From assembly GCF_001654985.1 (NCBI RefSeq), contig NZ_LXEU01000042.1, forward strand, positions 1 to 64,000: a stretch of DNA of 64,000 nt, read 5' to 3'. Each line of letters opens with the position of its first letter. Position 1 is the first letter of the stretch. Positions 30,463 through 40,015 of the stretch are shown piece after piece. The stretch comes from Kluyvera georgiana ATCC 51603. Its GTDB lineage: Bacteria; Pseudomonadota; Gammaproteobacteria; Enterobacterales; Enterobacteriaceae. The notes under the pieces are model-generated. The model saw only the letters and a list, made by a program, of their open reading frames with translations, was not told where the DNA came from and searched no databases. Made by a program: the position numbers and the translations under genes.

Positions 30463-31605
30463 TTAACGTAAATCCATCTTCACCGTCATATTGCCTTCGA
30501 AACTGCCGGGCACCGGTTTACTGGCCGTGGTGCTGACCGGTGCTGCCTTCATGCGAATAACGCCGTTACCTTGTTCATCCAGGGATACCGGGAAATCGGT
30601 GGATCCATCCAGCACCACGTTCTGGTTGTTGACGTCAAACATTCTGACGCCGAGATCGTCTCTGTCGATCAGCCTGGCGATATAGGATTGGCTGCCGTCG
30701 ACGACGCCCTGATCGGCGGTTAATGTCAGCTTGATTTTGTCATTGTCATCGGCGGTCAACCCGTCGCAGTGGTAGGAGATATCGACATTTCTGAGGGTAT
30801 AGTTTTGCGGCGTGGCGCCCGGGGTGACGAACTGATTGCGGTTGAGCGTCCCCAGATCCACTTCAATGGTGCTACCGGCATTAATGGTGCAGCTGAGCGG
30901 CGCGGTAATTTTGCCACTGAGCCAGATATTGGAGACCAGCTGCGCATCGCTGCTCTCACAAGTACCGCCGCCGATATATAAACAGGCGAAGCCTTGAGCA
31001 ACCAGCGTAGGGTTGATGACTTCCTCACCAATGATGGGTTGTTTTACATACAATGAAAAACGCAGCATGTTCAATTTGAACTTACGCTTTACCGTTGCGC
31101 CGCCGGTTGGTCGCGTTTCGTCGCTACAGACATCGGCAGATCCTTCGGTCTGTTTTTGATCGGCTTTTTGAGTGAGCATGCTACCGATTGGCGTGGGATA
31201 TTCCTTGACACTGATTGCGCTTAAACCGCTCCCATCAGGGCTATCAATCGCGTCATTAAAACCTGTAACTTGTATATCCAGTTTGTCTGTCAACACGCCG
31301 TATCCGCTAACGCCAGCCGCGAGCGGGCTCCCGGCAAAATCATATTCAGAAACCGTTGATGATGAAGCGATGTTAGCAGGGCAGGAGCAGTTGGCTTCGA
31401 TCTCTGGTCCGCTTCCAGGCATGTAGGCGCCCGTCAGGTAAGAATAGGTTGCCTTGTTTTCGCTGCTGCTGAGTTCATGGTCATACGACACGGAATAGTC
31501 TGCTGCTGAGTCAAAGCAATTGGTTAACACGGTTACTGCTGCCAGAGTTACCCCCGGCACCAGGAAGAGAATTGAAGCTAAAATGGCCGTATAAAAGTGA
31601 CGCAT
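30463..31605 (-). CDS. Fimbrial tip adhesin-like protein
   Basis: Secreted protein of 380 residues, last gene of the four-gene chaperone-usher operon. A signal peptide covers about residues 1-22. The N-terminal half (about 23-215) is unlike pilins, with Cys pairs, and may bind a receptor; the C-terminal half (about 230-380) is pilin-like, with GKITAPLSCTINAG and a conserved penultimate beta-strand ending in TVKMDLR that would be completed by a neighbouring subunit or the chaperone. The two-domain build and terminal position support a tip adhesin; the ligand is unknown. Confidence 0.78.
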   Translation of the reverse strand: MRHFYTAILASILFLVPGVTLAAVTVLTNCFDSAADYSVSYDHELSSSENKATYSYLTGAYMPGSGPEIEANCSCPANIASSSTVSEYDFAGSPLAAGVSGYGVLTDKLDIQVTGFNDAIDSPDGSGLSAISVKEYPTPIGSMLTQKADQKQTEGSADVCSDETRPTGGATVKRKFKLNMLRFSLYVKQPIIGEEVINPTLVAQGFACLYIGGGTCESSDAQLVSNIWLSGKITAPLSCTINAGSTIEVDLGTLNRNQFVTPGATPQNYTLRNVDISYHCDGLTADDNDKIKLTLTADQGVVDGSQSYIARLIDRDDLGVRMFDVNNQNVVLDGSTDFPVSLDEQGNGVIRMKAAPVSTTASKPVPGSFEGNMTVKMDLR

Positions 31606-31608
31606 ATT

Positions 31609-34149
31609 TCATTCCTGTTTACAGGCGACTTGGGCGAAAAGGATGCCCGCCAGATTAGCGGCGTGTTCGGGTTCAGGCAGGGCTACGGCGGCATGACATT
31701 GTTGTTCAGGCGCTTTACCCCATTTTACGGTTATCGAGAATTGGCGGGGAACGCCCGCCAGGTAGACGGTACCGGTGTCATCGACGATGCCGGAAATCGG
31801 CGCGTTATCGACGGAAACCATCGCGCCGAAAGGAATGGCTAATCCTTTTATGCCTGAAAGCTGGAGCATGGCGCGATAACCGACGTGAGCAATAAAGTTT
31901 GCCGCCACCGCCGCGCTGCGGGTTGGAATAACGGTGACGGCGGTGGCGTCGGTATCAACATCATCCGGCAGGCTGGTGGTATCAATACGGATAGCGTTCT
32001 TTTGATACGCACTGAGGGACGGAATCACCGCATTTCCCTGCCAGTCGGTGCGTATCCCGCGCTGGTTCTGGAAACGGATGCCCTGCGCGCCCTGCGCCGA
32101 GACAATCGCAAACTGATCGCCCAGCGGTTGAGACAGCGTGACGCCGTGAGGATGGGCGACTATCGCTCCGCTAGCGCCGATGCTGAACTGCTGCGAATCG
32201 TTTGAGGAAGTGTAATAGCCCGCATTGAGATTGGCGTACCGTGAACGATAGCTGCCGTACAGGCTGCTGGTATCATCAGCATCATGGTTGCTGCGGCTCT
32301 GTTGCAAAGAATAGCTCAGGCGCCGATCGTCAAGCAGCGTGCCGTTTAAGCCTATGTTATGGCGCGTGTAACCCCGTTTACTGTTGCTCACGTTATAGCT
32401 GGACCACGCATTGGGCAACCAGCGGCTTAGCGGAATACTCAAACCAAAGGCTATCATCCGATCGTCTGGCCCATCGCTGGTTTTACTGTAGGTGTAGGTC
32501 AGGTGATAGCTAATCCCCTTAATCGTGGTATTTATCCCGGCAGAGAGGCTGCGTTCCGTGTCCGACGTGCCCCAGTAGTCCTGCTGGTAGCCGTTCAGAT
32601 AAATGCTGCTACCGAGCAGCGTTTGGCTGATACTGGCCTGGATTCGATTGCGTTTGTTATAGCGGAACATCCAGTCATCTTCGCTACCGTCATATTTCTT
32701 ATTGGCATCGGCAAAGCTGTAGTAACCCTGAGTCGAGTAGCGATAGCTGGCGAGGGTAAAGTTGGTATCTGTGGTTTCAATCTTTCCGGAATAGAGCAGA
32801 CGGTATGACTGGCCGGTGCTGGTGTGATGATTATCCAGCGTCGCTTTGGCGGTGGTGACATCGGCGGAGAGCGCGCCAAAATCGCCCAGCGCGATACCGA
32901 TACCGGCATTCAATGCCTGGTAATCCTCCGAGGCGGTGATGCCGCCAAATAATGTCGTGCTATTATTCAAGCCGTAAATCATGCTTGCCTGCGCGAATTC
33001 AGGCTCTTTTTCGCTGCTGCCGCTGGCGGCGCGATAGCGTGCGGCGGTGGCTTCGTACTTTATCCGGCCAGGGCGCAGCATAACCGCGGTGCTGGAATAG
33101 GGCTGGGTGAAATGGTGTTCGCTGCCATCGGCCTCTTTCACCGTCACCTCAAGGTCGCCGCTGTTGGTGGTGGAATAGAGATCGGTAATTTCAAACGCGC
33201 CGGGCGCGACGTTTTGCTGGTAGATGAGATAGCCATTTTGCCGAACGGACACTTCAGCATTCGAGCTGGCGACCCCGCGGATAATTGGCGCGTAGCCGCG
33301 CTGGCTATAGGGCAGCATTTCGTCATCGGAGGCGAGATTGACGCCGGTGTACTGGATGCTGTCAAAGACATCGCCACGCGTGCTGTTTTCGCCGACGGTA
33401 AACTGACTGCGCAGGACATCAATATCGTGCTCGAGATAGGTGTTGATGGTCTCCCAGGCGTGGGTATTTTCAGATTGGCTCCAGGTGGAATAGTTTCGCA
33501 GGCGCCATCCCCCGAGGTTAAGACCGCTGCGCAGGTTGAGGTACTGGCTCTCAGACGTATTGTTATGTTCGTCGCTGCTCCGGGAGCCGGAATAGCTGTA
33601 ATCCGTAAACAACACGGGAACGCCGTCATCCCAGAGGGAAGGGGCGATGCCATCTCTTGCCTGGCTTGATATCGCGGCCTGCGGCATGCTTATTTTTAGC
33701 GTCATTGACGAAAAATCCAGCGTTGCCGAAGCTTGCGGTATGTAATGGCCCAGCGGTTTAGCAAGAGGCGTATCCGCAGGCGCTGCTGCAAGCTCAGGAT
33801 AATCGTCAACTTTGATGCCCCACTGGCGCAGCATGGCGGGCGTGATTTGTGCCTGAAGTTCGCCGTTTTCGCCGCTGATGTAGGTGATTGACTGCTCCTC
33901 CAGCTCCGTTTTATTGAGCTTTAATCGCGAGGGCCAGGTACCGGGCATCTGCGCGTTTTCGCGAGAAAAAAGAGAGAGGTCAATATCCTGCTGCGAGAGC
34001 CCGTTACCTTCCAGCGAGGAGGCGGAGAAGGTATATTCTTTCGCTTGCACCTGAGTTGAAACGACGAATGCGATGCCGACCAGCCCGTGTATAAGCAATG
34101 ACAGTCTTGATAAGGGGAACGCTTGTTTCTGCGGGCGGCAATATCGCAA
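31609..34149 (-). CDS. Fimbrial outer-membrane usher protein
   Basis: Outer-membrane assembly channel of 846 residues. A signal peptide (about 1-36) precedes the N-terminal periplasmic domain, the 24-strand barrel with its plug (about 235-330) and C-terminal domains. The start is unusual: no ATG fits, and a TTG at 34149 lies 2 bases past the chaperone stop behind a strong GAGGGGG inside the chaperone 3' end, implying translational coupling. Three bases separate it from the adhesin gene. Recognised by family-wide motifs such as QNGYLIYQQNVAPGAFEITD region. Confidence 0.9.
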   Translation of the reverse strand: MRYCRPQKQAFPLSRLSLLIHGLVGIAFVVSTQVQAKEYTFSASSLEGNGLSQQDIDLSLFSRENAQMPGTWPSRLKLNKTELEEQSITYISGENGELQAQITPAMLRQWGIKVDDYPELAAAPADTPLAKPLGHYIPQASATLDFSSMTLKISMPQAAISSQARDGIAPSLWDDGVPVLFTDYSYSGSRSSDEHNNTSESQYLNLRSGLNLGGWRLRNYSTWSQSENTHAWETINTYLEHDIDVLRSQFTVGENSTRGDVFDSIQYTGVNLASDDEMLPYSQRGYAPIIRGVASSNAEVSVRQNGYLIYQQNVAPGAFEITDLYSTTNSGDLEVTVKEADGSEHHFTQPYSSTAVMLRPGRIKYEATAARYRAASGSSEKEPEFAQASMIYGLNNSTTLFGGITASEDYQALNAGIGIALGDFGALSADVTTAKATLDNHHTSTGQSYRLLYSGKIETTDTNFTLASYRYSTQGYYSFADANKKYDGSEDDWMFRYNKRNRIQASISQTLLGSSIYLNGYQQDYWGTSDTERSLSAGINTTIKGISYHLTYTYSKTSDGPDDRMIAFGLSIPLSRWLPNAWSSYNVSNSKRGYTRHNIGLNGTLLDDRRLSYSLQQSRSNHDADDTSSLYGSYRSRYANLNAGYYTSSNDSQQFSIGASGAIVAHPHGVTLSQPLGDQFAIVSAQGAQGIRFQNQRGIRTDWQGNAVIPSLSAYQKNAIRIDTTSLPDDVDTDATAVTVIPTRSAAVAANFIAHVGYRAMLQLSGIKGLAIPFGAMVSVDNAPISGIVDDTGTVYLAGVPRQFSITVKWGKAPEQQCHAAVALPEPEHAANLAGILFAQVACKQE

Positions 34150-34151
34150 CT

Positions 34152-34853
34152 TTACCCCCTCTGATTGACAGAGGCTGAGTATTGCTGCGATGGGCTGCCG
34201 TAATCGCTAATGCAGCGCCAGGTGACCAGGTTTGCGAAAGACGGCGTATTCAGGGTAAATGAGGCATCGCTAAACGGGGCGACCATATCCGCCTGCTTCA
34301 GCGCAACGGCACCCAGGTGTAAGGAATCAAAAACCGTATAGAAGGCGTTCTTATTCGTCACCTTTAACACATTGCCTGAACGTGAGAACTGTAATTTTTC
34401 GCAGCTCTCAGCCGGCGTTCCGTTGATTTGTTTGGGCCGCCAGAACAGTTTGATACGGGTTTTATAGATGAGGCGCAGCATATTTTTACTTTCGTCTTCT
34501 TTGGCGGTGGCGGGAATGGTGCGCACGTTCATATAGAACAAGGACTCTTTATCTTCAGGCAACGGCGTACCGTTCCACGTAATACGCAGGCTTTGTTCTT
34601 TTTTGCCGTCCAGACGAAATAGCGGGGGCGTCACGATAAAGGGCCCTCGCGTTTTTTCATCACCGATGTCGGTCCAGGATTGAATTAACCAGGGGAGTTG
34701 CTCATCGGTATTCGTTAATGCTAATGCCACCTCTTTTTTATTAGCATCAAAAATAATACGTGTACGGCCAACCTGGACCCCGGCGGCCGTACAAATGCAC
34801 GAATAGAAAATAGGCGACAATGCTACAGCCAGCACGAAAATACGCATAAACAA
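34152..34853 (-). CDS. Periplasmic fimbrial chaperone
   Basis: PapD-like chaperone of 233 residues with a signal peptide (about 1-24) and two immunoglobulin-like domains. The subunit-binding Arg in the VGRTRIIFDA strand and the Lys of TRIKLFWRP, which anchor the pilin C-terminus, are visible, as is the IPATAKEDE stretch of the F1-G1 loop. It follows the major subunit gene by 70 bp and is coupled to the usher. Confidence 0.9.
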   Translation of the reverse strand: MFMRIFVLAVALSPIFYSCICTAAGVQVGRTRIIFDANKKEVALALTNTDEQLPWLIQSWTDIGDEKTRGPFIVTPPLFRLDGKKEQSLRITWNGTPLPEDKESLFYMNVRTIPATAKEDESKNMLRLIYKTRIKLFWRPKQINGTPAESCEKLQFSRSGNVLKVTNKNAFYTVFDSLHLGAVALKQADMVAPFSDASFTLNTPSFANLVTWRCISDYGSPSQQYSASVNQRG

Positions 34854-34923
34854 AGCCCCTGATGTAATAATATGATACGAAGGGTAATCGCCTGGTATAT
34901 ATCAGGCGAAGCGTTCAAAGATA

Positions 34924-35499
34924 TTAGTGATACACAATGTTGACCGTCAGATCGGCATCCGCTGGCCCCGGTGTGACCTCTGTGGCGAAGGATTTATATC
35001 GGGCCTGCAAGTGAGCCCAAACCCCAACGCCAGATTCCTCAGGTAAATCGATATGGACCTGTCCTTCAGAGCCATCGAATGCCAACAACTGTGTTGGATT
35101 ATCGGCAGGACTCAGCGCAATGCCAATACCGGTTGCCGCCATATCGCCGGAGGTGCTGATCCGGCTGACGTCAAGGAGCGTACTGGACCCGGTTAATACC
35201 GTGGGGCCGTCAAACGTGAGCTGTACGGCGGATAACCCGTCGCTTGTGGCCGGGCAGTCGACAAGTTTGATATCAACATTAACGGGGTCGGACTCTGTGC
35301 CTACAGTACTAAAAAGAGAGGTCGGCCAGGTTCCCAGGGGGACGTTGAGCTCGTTCCCGCTATCTCCATCAATTGTACAAGAAGGCTCGATGATTTCGCC
35401 GGTGAAATGGATGGTTCCCGCGCCGTTTTCCGCGCTGTGCGCGTTGATTGAAAACGTAGCCAGAAAGGCTAACGCAACAATGCTTTTATTTATCTTCAT
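34924..35499 (-). CDS. Major fimbrial subunit-like protein
   Basis: Secreted pilin of 191 residues from the ATG at 35499, giving a clean signal peptide MKINKSIVALAFLATFSINAHSA; an upstream in-frame ATG at 35529 adds ten polar residues. The mature start GAGTIHFTGEIIEPSCTI and the terminal VNIVYH with a Tyr next to the end are classic pilin features, and the two cysteines are spaced as in type-1-like subunits. First gene of the four-gene operon, so probably the rod subunit. Confidence 0.88.
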   Translation of the reverse strand: MKINKSIVALAFLATFSINAHSAENGAGTIHFTGEIIEPSCTIDGDSGNELNVPLGTWPTSLFSTVGTESDPVNVDIKLVDCPATSDGLSAVQLTFDGPTVLTGSSTLLDVSRISTSGDMAATGIGIALSPADNPTQLLAFDGSEGQVHIDLPEESGVGVWAHLQARYKSFATEVTPGPADADLTVNIVYH

Positions 35500-36125
35500 A
35501 AAGATAACAACTCCCTGTTTATAGTTCATAGTCTATTTTTATAATCCGTCGGACATTAATATTAATTCAATGCCTTTTAATATATTATAGAACGGTCGCT
35601 GGGATATTGGCGAGATGCCTGTTTGTTAAGTAATTGCTGTTTAAGGGGGCTTTTGATTCATTCACGGAGTTTTGATGGTGATAATATTCATTGTTGTTAT
35701 TAATTCACCGGGCGTGTTGCTTGTTTTATCCTTTTTTATTCACGTTAAATAATTTTTCTGAATGTCTATTTTACCCGATTTTATAAGTTGCTCGCTTAAT
35801 TTTAAGATTCCCTTAATCAATTTGTTAGTTTATTTCATGGTAAAAAGGAGAGTTCAACAGCTCGCGGGTATCAGCGCTAACTGAGCAGAGCAAGATGGCT
35901 CATTATCCGTTCGTCGACTATCAGGAAACCATTGTGTACGAGGTCTAACCTGAGAACGAGGGGCGCAGGCATCTTTTCTGCGACATGGCCGTCATCGTTA
36001 TCCCTGTATCCGGCCTGTCAGCGCCATAAACGCCCGAATTCCTCTACTTTCACTCCGCTATTCTGCCTATTGGCAATGTGTAACCTCGAGATAATACTCG
36101 CGACCGAAACTGCGAGAGTGAAGCC
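35500..36125. other. Region between the fimbrial operon and flhB
   Basis: 626 bp between divergent genes. The fimbrial promoter should lie in the AT-rich part near 35530-35620; the flhB promoter, driven by FlhDC in relatives, should lie in 35900-36125. No invertible repeats that would suggest phase variation are seen, and no gene was recognised. Confidence 0.55.
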
Positions 36126-37277
36126 GTGGCAGAAGAGAGCGACGACGACAAAACGGAAGACCCCACACCCCAACGGCTTGAAAAAGCACGCGAAGAGGGG
36201 CAAATCCCGCGTTCCCGCGAGCTGACATCGCTGCTGATGCTGCTGGTGGGCGTTTGCGTGCTCTGGCTGGGCGGAGAGTCACTCGCCCGTCGTTTGGCCA
36301 ATCTGCTTTCTGGCGGGCTGCGTTTTGACCATAGCATCGTCAGCGACCCTAATCTAATCCTTGGGCAAATTATTCTGCTGCTTAAAGAGGCCATGCTGGC
36401 GCTGCTGCCGCTGATTGTCGGCGTGGTGACGGTGGCGTTGGTGGCGCCGATGATGCTCGGCGGACTGGTATTCAGTACTAAATCGCTCGCCTTCAAACTC
36501 GACAAACTTAACCCACTGCCCGGCATTAAACGCATGTTCTCCGCGCAGACCGCGGCAGAGCTCACCAAAGCCATTATGAAAGCGGTGCTGATGGGCACCG
36601 TGGCGGGCTTTTTCCTGTGGATGCACTGGCCACAGATGATGCGCCTGGTGAGCGAATCGCCGCTGTCGGCGATGGGCAACGCGCTGAACATGGTCGGCCT
36701 GTGTGCGCTGCTGGTGGCGCTGGGCATTATTCCAATGGTCGGGTTCGACGTTTTCTGGCAGATCCACAGCCATCTGAAAAAGCTGCGCATGTCGCGCCAG
36801 GATATCCGTGATGAATTCAAACAGAGCGAAGGCGACCCGCACGTCAAGGGGCGTATTCGCCAGATGCAGCGTGCGGCGGCACGGCAGCGCATGATGGCGG
36901 ACGTGCCGAAGGCCGACGTTATCGTGAATAACCCGACCCACTATTCGGTGGCGTTGCAGTACGACGAAAACAAAATGAGCGCGCCGAAGGTGGTGGCAAA
37001 AGGGGCTGGCCTGGTGGCGCTGCGCATTCGTGAAATTGGCGAAGAGAACCGAATACCGATGCTGGAAGCGCCGCCGCTGGCGCGAGCGCTGTATCGCCAT
37101 GCCGATATCGGCCAGCAAATCCCCGGCCAGCTGTACGCCGCGGTAGCGGAAGTGCTGGCGTGGGTATGGCAACTGAAACGCTGGCGACTGGCGGGCGGCG
37201 AGCCGCCGAAAAAACCGGATAACATACCGGTGCCTGAGGCACTGGATTTTTTGAACGAGAAGGACTCTGATGGCTAA
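36126..37277 (+). CDS. flhB: Flagellar type III export protein FlhB
   Basis: Export-gate and substrate-switch protein of 383 residues (E. coli 382). Four membrane helices are followed by a cytosolic domain with the autocleavage motif NPTH near residue 270. GTG start at 36126, chosen by alignment of the N-terminus with E. coli FlhB. It overlaps flhA by 8 bases. Confidence 0.96.
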   Translation: MAEESDDDKTEDPTPQRLEKAREEGQIPRSRELTSLLMLLVGVCVLWLGGESLARRLANLLSGGLRFDHSIVSDPNLILGQIILLLKEAMLALLPLIVGVVTVALVAPMMLGGLVFSTKSLAFKLDKLNPLPGIKRMFSAQTAAELTKAIMKAVLMGTVAGFFLWMHWPQMMRLVSESPLSAMGNALNMVGLCALLVALGIIPMVGFDVFWQIHSHLKKLRMSRQDIRDEFKQSEGDPHVKGRIRQMQRAAARQRMMADVPKADVIVNNPTHYSVALQYDENKMSAPKVVAKGAGLVALRIREIGEENRIPMLEAPPLARALYRHADIGQQIPGQLYAAVAEVLAWVWQLKRWRLAGGEPPKKPDNIPVPEALDFLNEKDSDG

Positions 37278-39351
37278 TCTTGTCGCAATGCTGCGTCTCC
37301 CCGGCAACCTGAAATCTACCCAGTGGCAGGTACTTGCCGGGCCGGTGCTGATCCTGCTGATTCTGTCGATGATGGTGCTGCCGCTTCCGGCTTTCGTCCT
37401 CGATCTGCTGTTCACCTTTAATATTGCGCTCTCCATCATGGTGCTGTTGGTGGCGATGTTCACCCAACGTACGCTGGAATTTGCCGCATTCCCCACCATT
37501 TTGCTGTTCACCACGCTGCTGCGTCTGGCGCTGAACGTCGCGTCAACCCGTATCATTCTGATGGAAGGTCATACCGGCGGCGCGGCGGCGGGAAAGGTGG
37601 TAGAAGCGTTCGGCCACTTCCTCGTGGGCGGTAACTTTGCCATCGGGATCGTGGTATTTATCATCCTCGTGATCATCAACTTTATGGTTATCACTAAAGG
37701 TGCGGGCCGTATCGCAGAGGTGGGCGCGCGCTTCGTGCTGGACGGGATGCCGGGTAAACAGATGGCGATTGATGCTGACCTCAACGCCGGGATTATCGGC
37801 GAAGACGAGGCCAAAAAGCGTCGTGCCGAAGTGACTCAGGAAGCCGATTTCTACGGTTCAATGGACGGCGCCAGTAAATTCGTGCGCGGCGATGCCATCG
37901 CCGGGATCCTGATCATGGTGATTAACGTCATCGGCGGCCTGCTGGTGGGCGTATTGCAGCACGGGTTGGATCTCGGCAAAGCGGCGGAATCCTATACGCT
38001 GCTGACCATCGGCGATGGCCTGGTAGCCCAGATTCCGGCGCTGGTCATCTCTACCGCCGCGGGTGTGATTGTGACGCGCGTCAGCACTGAGCAGGACGTC
38101 GGCGAGCAGATGGTGGGGCAGCTGTTCAGCAACCCGCGCGTGATGCTCCTTAGCGCCGGGGTACTCGGCCTGCTGGGGCTGGTGCCGGGGATGCCAAACC
38201 TGGTGTTCCTGCTGTTTACCGCCGCGCTGCTGGGGCTGGCATGGTGGATTCGCGGACGCGAAATGAAAGCGCCGGAGCAACCGCAGCCGGTGAACGTGCC
38301 GGAGAGCAGTTCGCAGGCCGTTGAGGCCACCTGGAGCGACGTGCAGCTGGAAGATACCCTGGGGATGGAGGTCGGTTATCGTCTGATCCCGATGGTCGAT
38401 TTCCAGCAGGACGGCGAGCTGCTGGGGCGTATCCGCAGTATCCGGAAGAAATTTGCTCAGGAGATGGGCTTCCTGCCGCCGGTGGTACACATCCGCGACA
38501 ATATGGATCTTTCTCCAGCGCTGTATCGTATTCTGCTCAAAGGCGTTGAAATTGGCAGCGGTGAAGCCTATCCGGGGCGTTGGCTGGCGATTAACCCCGG
38601 CACTGCCGCGGGAAGTTTGCCGGGCGAGGTGACAACCGATCCGGCGTTTGGCCTGGAGGCTATCTGGATTGAGAGCGCGTTGAAAGAGCAGGCGCAGATT
38701 CAGGGCTTTACGGTGGTGGAAGCCAGTACGGTGGTGGCAACACATCTGAACCATTTAATCAGTCTCCATGCTTCTGAGCTGTTTGGTCGCCAGGAAGCAC
38801 AGCAGCTGCTGGATCGTGTGACCCAGGAAATGCCGAAGCTGACCGAAGATTTAGTGCCGGGCGTGGTCACGCTGACGACGCTGCACAAAGTGCTACAAAA
38901 TCTACTGGATGAGAAAGTACCGATTCGCGATATGCGCACCATTCTCGAGACGCTGGCGGAGCATGCGCCGATTCAGACCGACCCGGGCGAACTGACCTCG
39001 GTGGTGCGCGTGGCGCTGGGCCGGGCCATTACCCAGCGCTGGTTCCCGGGCAACGACGAGGTACAGGTGATTGGGCTGGATACGCCGCTGGAGCGTCTGT
39101 TGCTGCAGGCGTTGCAGGGCGGCGGCGGGCTGGAGCCAGGTCTGGCAGACAGACTGTTAGCACAGACGCAGGAGGCGCTGGCGCGTCAGGAGATGCTGGG
39201 CGCACCGCCGGTACTGCTGGTCAATCACGCGCTGCGTCCTCTGCTGTCGCGTTTTTTACGCCGTAGCCTGCCGCAGCTGGTGGTGTTGTCGAATATGGAA
39301 CTCTCCGACAACCGTAATATCCGCATGACCGCGACTATTGGAGGCAAATAA
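37270..39351 (+). CDS. flhA: Flagellar type III export protein FlhA
   Basis: Major export-gate protein of 693 residues (E. coli 692): about eight membrane helices in the first 330 residues, including the FHIPEP-type signature region and the cytosolic loop RFVLDGMPGKQMAIDADLN, then a large cytosolic ring-forming domain. It starts within the end of flhB and overlaps flhE by one base, so the three genes form one operon. Confidence 0.97.
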   Translation: MANLVAMLRLPGNLKSTQWQVLAGPVLILLILSMMVLPLPAFVLDLLFTFNIALSIMVLLVAMFTQRTLEFAAFPTILLFTTLLRLALNVASTRIILMEGHTGGAAAGKVVEAFGHFLVGGNFAIGIVVFIILVIINFMVITKGAGRIAEVGARFVLDGMPGKQMAIDADLNAGIIGEDEAKKRRAEVTQEADFYGSMDGASKFVRGDAIAGILIMVINVIGGLLVGVLQHGLDLGKAAESYTLLTIGDGLVAQIPALVISTAAGVIVTRVSTEQDVGEQMVGQLFSNPRVMLLSAGVLGLLGLVPGMPNLVFLLFTAALLGLAWWIRGREMKAPEQPQPVNVPESSSQAVEATWSDVQLEDTLGMEVGYRLIPMVDFQQDGELLGRIRSIRKKFAQEMGFLPPVVHIRDNMDLSPALYRILLKGVEIGSGEAYPGRWLAINPGTAAGSLPGEVTTDPAFGLEAIWIESALKEQAQIQGFTVVEASTVVATHLNHLISLHASELFGRQEAQQLLDRVTQEMPKLTEDLVPGVVTLTTLHKVLQNLLDEKVPIRDMRTILETLAEHAPIQTDPGELTSVVRVALGRAITQRWFPGNDEVQVIGLDTPLERLLLQALQGGGGLEPGLADRLLAQTQEALARQEMLGAPPVLLVNHALRPLLSRFLRRSLPQLVVLSNMELSDNRNIRMTATIGGK

Positions 39352-39746
39352 TGCCGCGATTTCTTCCGCTGCTTTGCCTCCTGCCGTGTCTGGCGCAGGC
39401 GGCGGGTGAGGGCGCCTGGCAGGCCAGCAATATTGGCATTACGCTCAACCATCGTGGCGTGGCGGCCTCGTCACGCCCGCTGTCGCCATCGCAGCCGGTG
39501 CAGGGCGCAACCACGCTGGTTGCCTGGCGCTATGAACTGAACGGGCCGATTCCTGCCGGGCTGCGCACGCGCCTGTGTTCGCTCTCGCGCTGTACGGAGC
39601 TGGATGCTCTCAGCGGCACCACGATGGCGTTCAATCAGGTTTCAGCCGCTGAGCCGTTTCGTTTTATTTGGGAGATTCCCGGCGGCGGGCGATTAATTCC
39701 CGCTCTACAGGTTAAAAGCATTCAAATCATCGTTAACTACCGCTAA
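39351..39746 (+). CDS. flhE: Flagellar protein FlhE
   Basis: Periplasmic protein of 131 residues with a signal peptide (cleavage after AQA, near 17). FlhE is thought to guard against proton leakage through the export gate. Sequence and length match E. coli FlhE (130); two cysteines near 81 and 86 may form a disulfide. Last gene of flhBAE. Confidence 0.93.
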   Translation: MPRFLPLLCLLPCLAQAAGEGAWQASNIGITLNHRGVAASSRPLSPSQPVQGATTLVAWRYELNGPIPAGLRTRLCSLSRCTELDALSGTTMAFNQVSAAEPFRFIWEIPGGGRLIPALQVKSIQIIVNYR

Positions 39747-40015
39747 TCGCCGCACATTCCTCCACTCGCCGCTCGATTCTGGTGGCGAGCTCGCATTTCT
39801 GGCCCCTGCTTTTGATTGTAAAGAAACGTTGTTTTATAAATCAGTGATGCATATGCCACGACTCTTTGCATTTTTGCCAATCCTACGCCCGAACTGGCAG
39901 AAATAGGAAGGTATCCCTTGATGCATACTTTTACTGTAGCCGTGTCAGTACTCCTTTTGTCTCACCCTCAGCGAGCGAAGGAGATTCATAATAAAAAGCA
40001 CAGGATTGACGGCTA
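39747..40015. promoter_or_regulatory. Leader region of the rhamnogalacturonide genes
   Basis: 269 bp with a KdgR-like operator at 39820-39838. No gene is recognised in it; a small inverted repeat CTCGCC/GGCGAG near 39765-39789 may end flhE transcripts. Confidence 0.55.
39820..39838. promoter_or_regulatory. Candidate KdgR operator of the GPH symporter-GH105 pair
   Basis: AAAGAAACGTTGTTTTATA matches the KdgR consensus AATGAAACAnTGTTTCATT at 14 of 18 positions, with purine/pyrimidine-conserving changes at two more. It lies 177 bp before the symporter start. Confidence 0.65.
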
